A stretch of 64,000 nucleotides of DNA from Portulaca oleracea (Eukaryota; Streptophyta; Magnoliopsida; Caryophyllales; Portulacaceae), in contig CM055881.1 of NCBI GenBank assembly GCA_029582165.1, positions 23,541,594-23,605,593 on the forward strand, written 5' to 3'. Positions 12,544 to 25,189 of the stretch are shown here, one piece after another (positions within the stretch are counted from its first letter, which is position 1; the number at the start of each line of letters is the position of its first letter). A program made the position numbers and the translations under genes. The notes under the pieces are model-generated. The model did not search any database and was not told the origin of the DNA. It was given only the letters and a program-made list of their open reading frames with translations.

Positions 12544-12792
12544 CTTCCTCCGTTCCATATTAACGGTCATCTTTGAAAATTGTACAGTCAAATTTCAAAA
12601 ATTTTGACTATAAATTTTTAATATATATACAATATATAAAATTATTACTATTAGATTTGTAATGAAAAATAATATCATAAAAGTATAATATTGCAATTAT
12701 TAATAATATATTAAGTAAAAAATTATCAATTAAAGAATAATATTGGAGATTATGAAAGTGAAAATTATGACAATTAATTTGAAACGGTGGAG
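12544..12792. mobile_element. Stowaway-type MITE upstream of the SLH gene
   Basis: The ends CTTCCTCCGTTCCATATTAA and the complement of TTTGAAACGGTGGAG form degenerate Stowaway terminal repeats. TA lies on both sides (12542-12543, 12793-12794). The 249-bp AT-rich body is non-coding. It ends about 360 bp before the SLH gene's ATG, so it may sit in or next to that promoter. Confidence 0.75.
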
Positions 12793-13148
12793 TAGTTCTT
12801 GTTTGAGACTTGAGAGAGGTAGAGTATTTACAATTTTACATTGTCGTCTGCTGCGGGATTTTGGTCGGAACTCGAAGAAGGTTATCACTTATCACCAAAA
12901 TCAGACAACAATGGCGAGAAGATATACAGGATATCCCTGATCACTCAATCTCAATCTCAATCTCACTCACTCTCACTCTATTTGGTATACATCACCATTT
13001 CTTCCTTTTCTCTTGTGTACCGCTGAACTTTCACGCAAAAACAAAAAAATAAAAAAAATCAAGAAAGGTCGCTCAGACATCTACTTTTCTGCATTTCTCA
13101 CCAAGTTTGTTCCCATTTCAATTTTCTAGGTTTGGTTTGTTTGGTGCG

Positions 13149-16100
13149 ATGAGTTCACTGCCCACAGCAGCATGGGCACCAAGCTCATACCAGCTCCAGT
13201 TCAATTTGAAGTTGCGGAAATCATCACGGACACCATTGCTATTTGCGCGGTCTCGAATTTCAAGCTTTGATAATGGCCGCCGTGTTCTTCAGGTCCGCTG
13301 CATTGCTCAGGATGGAGCAAAGACTGAGAACAACAGTCAATCAAATGAGGGTGAGACTGCCAATTCATGGGCTTCTTCAAATTCGAGTAATTCTTCGGCT
13401 GCCGCTGTTCCTGCTGTCAATGATTGGGTTGCTAATTCTGAGCACTCTGGAGATTCTCAGCACAAGGGAATTGCAGGTGAGACTAAATTGAAATTCCCTA
13501 CTTTTGGTTAACTTGGGCCTGGGTTTTAGATAGGGTTTAAGGATTGACCCCCTTTTTTTTGTTAATTTGCTAAGCAATACATTTGGGTGAGCTGATTATT
13601 AGCTTTCTAACATATGATGGAGCTTCTAAATTCCTTTGTTGCAACTTGCTATTCTAGCTTGCTGGATTCTGTTTCTTGCCCTGTAAGTTTACTTTATTTG
13701 GTTAATTGGATTGTTGTTAGTTTATCTCTACCATTACATTTGAGTTTGATCTTATTCTCAATCCAAGGATACAAATATGGTTCCAACTCAGTTAAACAGT
13801 GTGATGGAATGCAGCACTATCTTCATTGTGTTTTTCTGCTCTTTTTAGGTCACTGTAATGATCTAAAGTTGTTGGATTTCAGGACTTGTGGGAGTAGGGC
13901 TCGCAAGCTTTTTTCTTGTTGCTGGGGTAGCCTTTGCAGGGTTGTCAATTGGCAACCGAAACGTCTCAAGTGAGTAAAAATCCCCTATAGTAAATCCTTG
14001 TGCCTTGAACATATTTGGTTGAAAGCTCAAAAAAATTTGTTGGTCTATATTGGCCATGTTTCTAGATTCTAGAGGCATTAAATGATGTATATCTGCTGAA
14101 TTGGTTTCCTAGGGCCAAAGGAAGAGGTGGTACCGTTGCCTGAACAGCATGAAATATTATTGCCTTCAGAAGAAGAGATGTATGAGGATGGAGAGAGTAT
14201 GAATGACAGAGAATCTGGTGCTCTAGATGAAAGAAACAACATGCAAAATTATAATTATCAACAGAGCAAGGTAGGTATGGTGGGCGATCTTTCTTCATCA
14301 TTGGATTCAACTGAAAATGTTATCCAAAAGACTCCTGGTGGCTCTCCTGACGTGGAGTCTCTATCTGAATGTGTAAAGGCTACCTCCGAGGCTGATGATG
14401 CTTCCATCGGGGATAATTTGTTAGATGATTCCACTGTAAACAGTCCTGATGCAATTTCAGCATCTTCTGAATTTCCTCAAGCAGATACTTTCGCTGGCTC
14501 TGAAGTTACATCCAGCTTTATAGATTCATCGAGTACCCTTATTGAGAGTGACAGCAGAGTAGATGTTGATGTTGCAATACCTGTCAAGTCTGATACTGAC
14601 GCTGAAAACCCAACTGAAGAGCAAGGTGTGTTTGCTGAAACCCAGACAGGCACTTTGGATCCTGAAGTTGAGCCATCTTCTGCTAGTTATGTTCCAGTGT
14701 CCAGTGATTCTCAAGGGCCAAATGGTTCAGCCAATACTAAGTTAGATGTGACTCCAGAAACAGAAGACGTACCTGTGGCTGATATAAGAATCACTGCATC
14801 ACTTTTAAACGAAGAAGATGCTCAACTGGCTAATCCTCTTCAGTTTTCTGGTGAGAGTACTAGCACACCAGTAGCTATTGATGGTTTCCAGCAGGATGAG
14901 CCTTCTGTTGTGGCATCTTCTGTAGCCCCATCATCTTTGGATAAGCAGGATATAGCTGATGAAAGTAAAACAACTGCAAGTGGCTCCCTGTTGGAATCTG
15001 AGTCTTTTACTGGTAACCCCATTAAAGGAATCCCTGCACCAACTCTTCTTTCTGCCACACTTCAGGTGCCTCCTGGAAAAGTTTTGGTTCCTGCTGTCAA
15101 TGATCAAACGCAGGCCCAGGCTTTTGCAGCATTGCAAGTCTTCAAGGTATTCATTTGCTAAAATATTTTCACTTTTGGTCCATATGTATCACCATGAGGT
15201 TCTTATTATGCTACCTTTTGTAGTGGAGTGGCCTCTGATCTCCAATGAGCTAAAACCAAATGACTTGGGTAAATGATGGTGCTATCACTTCTCATAGTTG
15301 ATGTACTCTAGCTTGTGCCTCAGTTTCACTCAGGCTATGTGGGAATAACCGAACATATAAACAACAAAAATGATAATGAGTCTTGGGACAACACACCTTT
15401 TAAGTGTCTTGTCCTATTATTAAAAAAATATTGTTATACATTAAGTTGAAATGAAATGACATGATATGATTGAATTCCACAGCTATAATATTACATATAG
15501 ATTGCATAAAGTTATACTTTTATCCATTATTTTTTATATTTAAAAAAAACACCTAAAATATGCCTAACACATGGCGTTGATCCGACTAAAGTATCATTTG
15601 TGCTTGTTGGCATAGCCAATTCATCTAAAGCTTCTTATAATTGATAATTAATACTTACTACTCCATCCTTCCCATTTTATCTATCTCCTAGATCTACACG
15701 TCAGTCAAATTTTGAAAATTTTGACCATGAGTTTTTCAATATCTATAATTTTATTTTATACGAAAGTACCATCATTAGATTCTTAACGAAAAATACTATC
15801 ATAAGAGTATAGTATTGTAACTTTTTGATAAAATATTATACAAGATATTGTCAATCAAAGATAGATATTGAAGACAGTGAAATAATAATACATGACAAAT
15901 AATATGGAAAGGAGGGAGTATTAAAAAAGTTAGTGTCAAAAATCATAAGAAATACTAATTTGGTGAATGGGAAGACACTTAAGAAATGTATTGGGATAAC
16001 AAAAAGGTGATTGTCATTCTACTTGTAGTAGAGATTGTCAGTGATTTTTGTGGTTTTATGCAGCCCGTGTGTTGCCTTGCATGCAATTAGAGACAAGAAA

Positions 16101-16406
16101 GCTTCTTGAAAGTTGAAAGTATATATATATGGCAGCAACCACCCCCCGTCCTGAAAAAAGAGGATAAACACTTCAAGGGCTTTTTCAAAAAGGGTATCAT
16201 ACACTTGATTAGTAACAAAATTAGGCTTATGACCTACTGGGCTATGTCGTCTTTTAGTGGCTATGGGCTAGATCTGGTGGAGAGTGCTTGGACGATAGGG
16301 TGTAGTGGCGGATCTAGATATTGAAATTAGGGGTGTCTACTTAATAATAGTTACTATTACATATATTTAAAGAAGGAAATTCTTCCAATGTATAAAAGAC
16401 TATTAA

Positions 16407-16439
<33 letters not shown>

Positions 16440-19400
16440 TTTTAATGGATAGTTGGGTTGTTGTATTAAATTGGACATCCTAACCAATATTTTGGACTTT
16501 TTTTAGAGTGTCCACTCAACATTAATATGTAATATCTCCCAAAGTATAATAGACTATTTTTTTTCCTAAGTTTAGGGTGTCCATGGACACCCCTGGGCGA
16601 TTCTGCCCATGCTAGGGTGGTATTAGGAACCCAAGTTCAAATTACATATAAAGTTTGCCCTGAACCAGAAAAAAGAAAGACAGGGCAATATTTCTGATGA
16701 ACAAGCCACATACTTGTGTACTGCTCTTGAGATATAAACTTCATCTTTCATCAATGAGAAATTGTATCTTCATATCACCAAGACATGATGTAGATGCTTG
16801 ACGCTGTACAGTCTATGCTGGATCTTGCGTCAATCTTTTCTGTAAAATATATGCAGTGGGCCAATGTGATAAGTTAGAATAACATCACCTATCTTTTGCA
16901 TGAAAGCCTCATTGGGTTTTCTGCCTTTGGTCTAATATATTAATTGGCACCTGTATACAGATCATCCATTAAGGTCTGTTCACATTGTTGATTGACATTC
17001 AATTCTTGAAAGATTTCCAGTTTATCCATCTAAGTGTATTACTGTTGCTGGATTTGCACATTAGCCCCCTGGAGTTGAGCTTTTCTCTGCTTGTGGCACC
17101 ACCATTGTTTAAGTCTCTCATATTTTTTACTTTGCTTTGACTTTGTAAGTTTTACCTTTGTTTTTTTTTACCTTCAAATCCTCATAAGAGTTTTTCTGGC
17201 CTTTTTCTTGTTTGTTTGTTTGTTTGTTTGTTAAGGTGCGTACTTATTAAGTTAATTTCATAATTGTGGAACCCATTACATATTTCTCTTTTAATTACAG
17301 GTCATTGAGAGTGATGCTCAACCTGGTCAACTTTGCAGCCGTCGTGAATATGCTCGTTGGTTAATTACTGCAAGCAGCACCCTTTCACGGTATGTGCTTG
17401 CTTTTTCTTTCAATGAACTGCGTTAATCACTGGAGTTGTATTATAGATTGATTTTCACAATTGACATTCCTCAGAAGCTCAATTTCTAAGGTTTATCCTG
17501 CAATGTACATTGAAAATGTTACTGAGCTTGCTTTTGATGATATCACACCTGATGATCCGGACTTCACATCCATTCAAGGTACGTTCCCCTTCAATTATAA
17601 CAGAAGATTCTTCTATGCTCTACCAATTCCGGGGGTCTTATGCACTGCACTATAGTATATTAAGTTATTAACTAATCATATATTCCAGGTTTGGCAGAAG
17701 CTGGACTTATTTCTAGCAAACTTTCAAAGCGTGACATGCTTTCTTCACCGGAAGAAGATATAGGCTCCTTGTTCTTCCATCCTGATAGGTGATTGTTTCA
17801 TTTCTTTCCAGAAAGCAAAGCTATGTCATGCTTAATTGCTAATTGTTAATTTCTAAAGCCTGTGGAATTTCTTCTTATTTCTCATTCGTGTTCTCTTGCA
17901 TGACATCTAGGCCTAGATGGTTGAAACTTCTTGTGACTATGTTTTCAAATTTTTTAGCATGGGTAAATAAAAGACACAGCTTTAGGTGCCTCTTCTTAGG
18001 TGAATATGCCTGACCACATCCTCAACTAAGGGATCCCTAAGAGCTGGTGAAAGCAAACATCATACGAAACAAATACCATTGAGAGTTACCAAATTTGATC
18101 ATGGTATGTTGGCTAGGAAAAATGTGCATGGGAGTGATCTGAATTCCTTGTTTTAGCCAAATTGATGATGGTTGAAATCTGTCACAAATCCACAAGATTT
18201 GGATCTTCCCTTCAATTGCTTGAGTAATTACTTTGTTGTCACCGTCAGTAATAATTTTACTGTATCATGATAGTTACTTTGTTATCACCTTCAATAATTA
18301 CTTTATTATGATTGAATGTATATATGAATTCAATCATAGAGTGCCAGTGGATGAATCAGCTCCATAGTGAGAAGCTTCAGCTAGGTGAGTGGAGGATGAT
18401 GCTAGTAAGTCAGGCACTGGGATCAAGATTAGCGCAAGGGATTCTGAAACCCATCTTCTTTGTGGATTATTGTTTACTCCTTTGTAAAGTCGATACCACT
18501 AGGCACTAGCTTAAGTCTTAAAAAAAAGTATTTGATACTTTGTGCCTCTAATCTCACCCAGAAAAGCGATCCATCACAATAAAGGTTTGGTAACTGCAAT
18601 CTAATGTTCCACACATAAAATCTCTCAAGAAGTATTTCGGTTGCCCTGGTCCAAGGACCGTCCTTCAACTCCAATGTTCCTAGAAATAATATAAAAAGGA
18701 ATGCCAGAATTAGGAGGGAAGGATAATTCTCTATTCACCTAGAGTCACTGACTTCTCATACTATATAATGTTTTCAACTAGCGTTGTATATCTTGTGCAA
18801 TGCACGGAAAATTTTTCAATATTTATATGTGATTTGTTTTTCAGAGTAATTTTATAACAGTTATTGATTCAAATAATAATTAGCAATTAATGAAAAAATT
18901 ACGGCAACAATTGTACTATCATTATTTCTGTATTTTCTTTGTACAAATTGTCTTCAAAATTAACTTAATATAGTAGTGAAGGATACTAAAATCTATATTT
19001 ATTTTCAATATTGTCCTAATTACATATAATAAAGAACAATAATATCTTTTGTTAGTCAATTTGAATAAATGCAAACAACCCTATAATTCCCTTCAAATCT
19101 TTCTCAATAACATGCAAAAAAACATTTAGCCTTAAACACCAAAATAAACGTTTAAGATAATAGAAACTATGTGTATTATAAACATAATGTTGTTGGAAAC
19201 TTATTCTCATTAAATAAATATAATTTTTTTATCAAAATAATTAAAGTAAAAAAGTTTAGGGAAATTATAAAGAATTACCATTTAGTAGTAATTAATAATA
19301 ATCACGAATTTAAAAATGAGTATTAATTCTGAAATTTAAGCATATATCAACAATCACAATATCAATCAAAATAAAGTTGCATTAAATTTTTTTACAACAA

Positions 19401-20414
19401 AAAGAGATTAATTTACATTTTTTATTGTAGTTTTTTTTTGGCAATTACTAAAGAAAACATAGAACAATAATATAGGTTTTTCAATGGGAGTTTTACACTT
19501 TAATACCTTTTATATTTTACTTTAATCTATTTTTTTTATATTGAGATTGATATATTACAATAGTAAATTTGGTGGAAGGAGTAACTAATGATTTTCTTTT
19601 TATAAAAGGCCGATGAATATTATTTTAATTGTGTATTAATAATATATTAATATTTTTGTGTTATTCATTTTGTATGACTAACATAGGAGAATAAATCAAG
19701 AATTTTAGGGTCTTTTTTTCAAGGAACTTACAATTTATGCACTTGGTGGTGATCATATTTGTAATTAATTCACATTTTTCCTAATAAGAAATAATATTTT
19801 ACTTGTTGTAAATGACCATAATGATCTCAAATTATCAATCTTTTATGTTATGCATTGAGACAAACTTTGATACTTTGTATTTTATGTTCATTTTAATTTC
19901 ATCTGATGTATCTATGGCTTATGTAATTATTAATTTATATATTTTTTATCTTAAAGTTAATTACAATTTTATTTTCTTTTTACAATTATTAGAGAAAACA
20001 TACAACAATAATATAAATTTTTATTGGGAGTTCTACACTTCAATATTTCTTAAAATTTAGTTTAATCTATCTTTTTATATTGAGATTGATATATTATAAT
20101 AGTAATTTGGTGGAAGAAACTCTTACTAATGAATATTTTTTTATAAAAACCTAATGAATATTGTTTTAATTGTATATTAATATTTGTAACCTATATGTAA
20201 GCGTTTGTTGTTTTTTTTAGTTGACATTTATTTCACTAAAGAAATGGCAGCTAAGTGGTAATTACTCGCACCTTTTACACTCTTAACCAAGGTTCAAGTG
20301 TTCATGGAACCAAGATTTTTATAAACATTTATTTACAGGTTTGGAGTTTGGTTTGGAAAAACCAAACTTCCTAAATTCTTTCTCTTAGGTTTTTGTTTTC
20401 CTGTGGAAGACTTG

Positions 20415-20479
<65 letters not shown>

Positions 20480-21016
20480 CGAAATTGGATTCTAATTATC
20501 CCTACTTTTGCAAATTGGATGGCAATAATCCCTACTTTAAATTTGTATTCTGGTGGTCCAAAAAAAAAATAAAATTGTATTGTAGTGGGACATAATCGAG
20601 AGTATACCCTAAATATCATAGATTTTATGTTGCATTTGATTCAAAACTTTGTATAACACTTTACCATGATTTTTAATGACTTTACAGCACTTCTCCTAAT
20701 TTTTTTCAAATTTTTTTCAATTTTTTATGATTTTTTCAATTTTATTATTTTAAAAAAATCATAATAATTACTCGGAATCTCAAAAAAATAATTTAAAAAA
20801 TTTTTTAGCAACTACATTTCATTACTTATCTGGGGGCAGGAACGAAAAAAACAAAAACAATATGGGGTAGGCATGAGAAAAATAAAAAGAATGTGGTGAT
20901 GGATTTGGTACCACTAGAATACAATTTTATTTTTTTTTGGACCACCAGAATACAAATTAAAAGTAGGGATTATTGTCATCCAATTTGCAAAAGTAGGGAT
21001 TATTAGAATCCAATCT

Positions 21017-21053
<37 letters not shown>

Positions 21054-24000
21054 TTATCTCAAGGTACTAGTAACTAGTTAAACACATGTAATAGATAATT
21101 CTTCAGGAAAAAAATCCAATACAGAGAAGGTCTCCATCTTGTAGCTTTGGGAAAAACTTTCCATGCCTAGAAGCCAAGGATGATTGAGCACTTCTCAATG
21201 TAAACTTGCATGGAAAGTGCTGACACAATAATAGACTTTGGGTTGGTTCTATAAAGGTAGAGCAAAATACTTACAGAAAGGAGCTTTTCCCTGTCATCAA
21301 AAGGAAGTCTTCTCACACTCCTGTGTGGAAAAGCATTTTAACAGTAGAGACTTAGTAAAGAAAGGCTTCTGTAGGAAATAAGGGTGTCATATCTCCTCAC
21401 ATGACAATAATTGGGAAAAGAATGCAAATTTAGTGGAGATTGCAGGGATAAGATAATATGAATATTCCTGTGCCACATGCCAAAGTTTAGGATGTGATGT
21501 TATTGTGCTGAACATTATCCCTATCAATTGTCCAAAAGTTTATCCATATCCCCATCCCCATACATGACACAAAAAATTCCATTTGTTGGGGTCTTAGAGC
21601 TCAGGCTAATTTTCCACGAAGTAGCTTTTATACAAAGTCAACTACCTGGATAGCTCATGCAATAAGCCTAAGGAAGAAAGTCAATGGTCCTATGATTGGA
21701 TTTGGAACATTCGTACTATGCCAACAATTAAAATAGTTTTATCAAGGGTTTAGTATTGACTGAATTTAACCTTTTTGCCTTCATGAGACTGAATACAGAC
21801 AACACTTATCATGGCCAGCCATGTAACTAAATAAGCGTGGGAGCTTGCAAGCAAGCATTAGTGGCTTCCATCCAACCTCCCCTCGTTAGGTGGCCATACC
21901 TTCTTTGTTTCCTAGGGACAACCGAACAAAGAACTAAGTCGCAAAACTTTCAATCAAAGCATGAGTTGTATTCAATCTAAAAATGATTCATAGTTATACA
22001 AAAATTCTCATTTATGTTATGGAGTATATGGAAGACTAGAAATACAGTGGACTTGAAGAATGTGAATTCTATATCCCCTTGATTCTATGATATGGCCAAA
22101 TAAAAACAAATGTTGAATGGAGAATCCAAACTTGCATGTCCATTGCTCATTTTACTTGGTGTCCCCTCCATCTCTCCACCATTTGTGAGTTGGCACCTCT
22201 AAGTACCTGGATCCATTATACTCAACTTAGATGGGTCTTTAACTCGTTGTCACCCCCCTTTAGGGAGAACTTGTAGTTACGAACCTCCACAAACGAAATA
22301 ACAACATATGGTGACTTAGGGTCTCCTTGGCTATAACTAGTTCCTCTGGAACCTACTGAATGATAAAATCGCATTCAAGTTTGTCATATGCTTTTTCTAT
22401 ATTTAATTAAAAAGTTGGAAAGTCTTACGAAGATTTTTAAACATTTGCACTATTTCATGGGTTAATATGATATTATCTTGAATAGATCTGCAAAGCACTT
22501 TGAAAGGGGAGTAGCTAGCAGGTGTAATCTATCAACTAAAATTTTTGATATTAGTACTCTACAAATTTAAGAGCAAGGGCTACTTGGTGTTAAGTGACTT
22601 GTCTATGAAGGGTTGGCAATGTTTGGTATGATGTCAATGAAAGTAGGACTAATTTACCTTAGTAAACGCATGGTTATTTGCGAGCCTGTTACTGTATTTA
22701 TCTTAGTAAAGCATGTTTACTTGTATATGTATCTGGCTTGGTTGTCTTCGACCTCAGGGGCATTACATTTCCTCTGATTTCTTTCGCTGCAGCCCTCTCT
22801 CTCGTCAAGATCTTGTGACCTGGAAGATGGCCCTAGAGAAAAGGCAATTTCCAGAGGCTGACAGAAAGGTTAACATACTAGCTAGACATTCTTTTCTGAG
22901 ACTGGTTGATCACGAATATTGTATATTTAAATTGTAGCTGAAAACTATGCTTTTCCACTCAGCAGACTCTGCAGCAGCTTTCTGGTTTTATTGATGTTGA
23001 CAAGATTGACCCAGAGGCATGGCCAGCGCTTGTGGCTGACCTCTCTGCAGGAGAGCAAGGGATTGTGCCACTCGCCTTTGGTAGGTCTTGGACTATTGCT
23101 GCAAATCATTGCACTCCTTTTATGGTCTGATTGTTATAAGTATTCCACATTGATTTTTGTAGGCTACACTAGACTTTTCCAACCAAATAAGCCAGTCACT
23201 AAAGGTCAAGCTGCAATTGCTCTTGCAACCGGAGAGGCAGCTGATGTTGTAAGCGAAGAACTTGCTCGCATTGAAGCAGAGTCCATTGCTGACAGAGCAG
23301 TTGCTGCACATAGTGCCTTGGTATCTGAAGTTGAAAAGGATATCAATGCGAGTTTTGAGAAGGAGTTGTCGATGGAGCGCGAAAAAATAAATGTGGTGCA
23401 GAAAATGGCTGAAGAAGCAACTAAAGAAGTCGAAAGGCTTAGAGAAGAAAGAGAGGAACAGAATTTGGCCTTGATGAATGAAAGAGCTGCTATTGAATCA
23501 CAGATGGAAGCTCTCTCCAAATTGAGGCGTGAGCTGGAGGAGCAGTTGGAAACACTGCTTAGCAACAAGATTGAGATATCATATGAGAAGGAAAGGATTG
23601 AAAAACTCAGGAAAGAGACCGAGGAAGAGAACCAGACAATTGCCCGATTACATTATGAGCTGGAGGTTGAGCGTAAGGCTTTGACCATGGCCCGGTATGA
23701 TGTTGGCCCTTACTATGCCTTATGCTTTTCTTCCACACATGCTTTTCTGTCCCCCTCATTCCCTTTCCTTCCCTTGCTGCCATTGGTGTATAGACCCCCC
23801 CCCCCCCAAAAAAAAAAAAACAAAAGAAAACAAAAAAAGAAAGTCAAAACAGTAGAACAATAAAAAAATAAAATCAAATCCAAGTGAAGGTTCATTAAGG
23901 CTCTATTTAGTTATTGGAAAGTGAAGGAAGAAGAGTGTGATTGGAACATTAGGGAAGGTTTAATTGATTTTATCATCAAACATTTTCTTCCGAATTTGAG

Positions 24001-24698
24001 AGGAAAATATGATAGGCTAAATGAGAGGGAGAATTGGGGAGTGAGAAAATAAAGGGAAGGTATGGTGGAGAAAATGAGGGTGTTATTCTATATTAGAAAG
24101 GAAATAAGAATTTTCTTTCCATTTCATTTTCCAAGAATCAAAGAGAAAAGAGGAAAATAATCTGAAAACATTTCTGGGCAGATTATAGTATTAGATCCAT
24201 TATGATATGAGGATGAATCTGTGATCCAGGACATGGGCAGAGGAAGAAGCAAAACGAGTGCAAGAGCATGCAAAGGCACTGGCGGAATCTAGACTTGGCT
24301 GGGAAAGACAAGGGATCAAAGTGGTGGTTGCTGAGGACCTCCGTCAGGAGGAATTGCCTGACAACACTTGGACTAATGTAGCCAAGCAGCTATCTTTAGA
24401 ACAGACTCTTGACCAGGCACAAACCTTGACTGGCGAGCTTAAGGTCATGGCACTTCAAGTGTCAGGCAAGTCCAAAGTGGTGATTAACGAGCTAATCCAC
24501 AAGATAAAGCTCTTGATATCAGCCATGAAACAATGGATCTCTGATGCTGGCAATCAAACACTGGAATTCAAATATGTAGCAATTGCCAAACTTGGTGTGT
24601 CTCTACAGGAACTGCAACATCATGCTGCTGATCTTGGCGCCACAGCCAAGGGACAGGCCGATCGTCTTCTCAAAAGGGTTTCTACTTCTAGAAACTGA
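13149..24698 (+). CDS. SLH-repeat plastid-type membrane protein with coiled coil
   Basis: Ten exons join without a frame break: 13149-13476, 13883-13969, 14113-15146, 17301-17389, 17475-17578, 17689-17788, 22793-22868, 22963-23080, 23163-23694 and 24230-24698. They encode 978 residues. The Ser/Arg-rich N-terminus resembles a chloroplast transit peptide. Residues about 111-132 form one membrane segment (GVGLASFFLVAGVAFAGLSI). Residues about 139-460 are acidic, Ser/Asp-rich and low in complexity. Residues about 470-690 hold S-layer-homology-like repeats (motifs such as QAFAALQVFKVIE, DPDFTSIQGLAEAGLI and LFQPNKPVTKGQAAIALATG). Residues about 690-850 form a charged coiled coil. The relative I recognise is Arabidopsis At5g23890, reported in plastid membranes; its molecular role is unknown to me. 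I chose ATG 13149 because the upstream in-frame codons have no ATG. CPSF100 lies just upstream, as in Arabidopsis. Confidence 0.9.
15370..15655. repeat. Dispersed repeat, copy 2 (intronic)
   Basis: Related over its length to 12130-12420 (shared ATGAAATGACATGATATGAT-type core and ATCCATTATTTTTTATATTT). It lies directly before a Stowaway MITE, the same arrangement as copy 1, which lies directly before the MITE at 12544. Confidence 0.7.
15661..15918. mobile_element. Stowaway-type MITE (intronic)
   Basis: The ends CTCCATCCTTCCCATTTTAT and the complement of AATATGGAAAGGAGGGAG pair, with TA on both sides (15659-15660, 15919-15920). Length is 258 bp, non-coding. Internal motifs (GTCAAATTTTGAAAATTTTG, TAGATTCTTAACGAAAAAT) are shared with the MITE at 12544-12792, so they are probably the same family. 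Confidence 0.85.
19430..20185. repeat. Direct repeat pair, ~210 bp
   Basis: The sequence at about 19430-19645 recurs in the same orientation at about 19965-20185. Shared motifs include GAGAAAACATACAACAATAA, TATATTGAGATTGATATATTA and GTAATTTGGTGGAAG. The copies are roughly 80-85% alike by eye and 320 bp apart. They could be remnants of short terminal direct repeats or a tandem duplication. No coding content. Confidence 0.65.
20420..20478. repeat. TA microsatellite
   Basis: About 29 TA units lead straight into the MITE that begins at 20479. A second TA array (about 21019-21050) follows that MITE. The open frame running through the array on the minus strand is an artefact. Confidence 0.95.
20479..21018. 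mobile_element. MITE inserted in a TA array
   Basis: Inverted arms: GCGAAATTGGATTCTAATTA... on the left, and the complement of ...ATTAGAATCCAATCTCC on the right. Further inside, ATTCTGGTGGTCC is mirrored by GGACCACCAGAAT. It is 540 bp and non-coding. The same family, in opposite orientation, lies at 38823-39347 upstream of the hydroxylase gene. A TA target is consistent with a Tc1/Mariner relative, but that is inference. Confidence 0.85.
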
Positions 24699-24960
24699 TT
24701 TTTGCCAATCTGTCCTTAGAACTTAGTGTAATAACACCATTGTTTCCACACTGATTTTTGTGCAAACCACCCTTCTGTTTTTGTTTCACCTTGTCTTTTG
24801 ACTTAGCATTACATTTGAAGGGCTTCACAACTCGGTGCGGCTTTGGATACACACGGACGTTTCTTCAATAAGCAGCCATCACAAGAGACTGCCCATATAT
24901 GTTTATTTTATAATTTACCCTTGAATGTATCAATAAAGAATGTTCTTATATTAATGATGA
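24699..24960 (+). other. 3' UTR of the SLH gene
   Basis: After TGA at 24696-24698, about 230 bp of non-coding sequence leads to AATAAAG near 24931, a standard plant poly(A)-signal-like hexamer. The transcript end is inferred. Confidence 0.55.
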
Positions 24961-25189
24961 AACGATTACTTGAGCTTTTTGCTTTGAGAATGTTGGATTG
25001 GGCTAGTTCTGGGGTCTAATATTAGCTCTTTACCAGTTCTACCTGATCAGTGGGACATTTTATCAAATATTAGCGAATTTTGGGGTAAAAAATGCACTCT
25101 AGATAATTCATATAAGTCCAATGTAGAAAATGCAATCTAGATAATTGATACAAGTTGGGAATCTCCTTGGTTTAAGTCTTTGAGATTAG

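Larger units (their letters stand above)
15147..17300 (+). other. Intron 3 of the SLH gene, with insertions
   Basis: This is a 2.15-kb intron with donor GTATTC and acceptor TTAATTACAG. It holds the second copy of the dispersed repeat at 15370-15655, a Stowaway MITE, an ATT microsatellite at 16405-16439 and repeat-like sequence around 16300-16610 (GGGGTGTCT... and GTGTCCATGGACACCCC). No gene of its own is seen. Confidence 0.85.
17789..22792 (+). other. Giant intron 6 of the SLH gene
   Basis: A 5.0-kb intron between GTGATT at 17789 and the acceptor CTTTCGCTGCAG at 22792. It contains AT-rich DNA with a 200-bp direct repeat pair, two TA arrays with a MITE between them, and about 1.7 kb (21060-22790) of moderately complex sequence in which I recognise no gene. 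The exons on either side join in frame. Confidence 0.85.

Noticed and set aside
20371..20619. Open frame with a long Tyr-Ile run
   Set aside because: It is the translation of the TA microsatellite and MITE arm.
23695..23863. Extension of exon 9 of the SLH gene
   Set aside because: The open frame reads past the donor GTATGA into intron sequence with poly-C/poly-A. Joining to 24230 restores the family-like coiled coil and frame.
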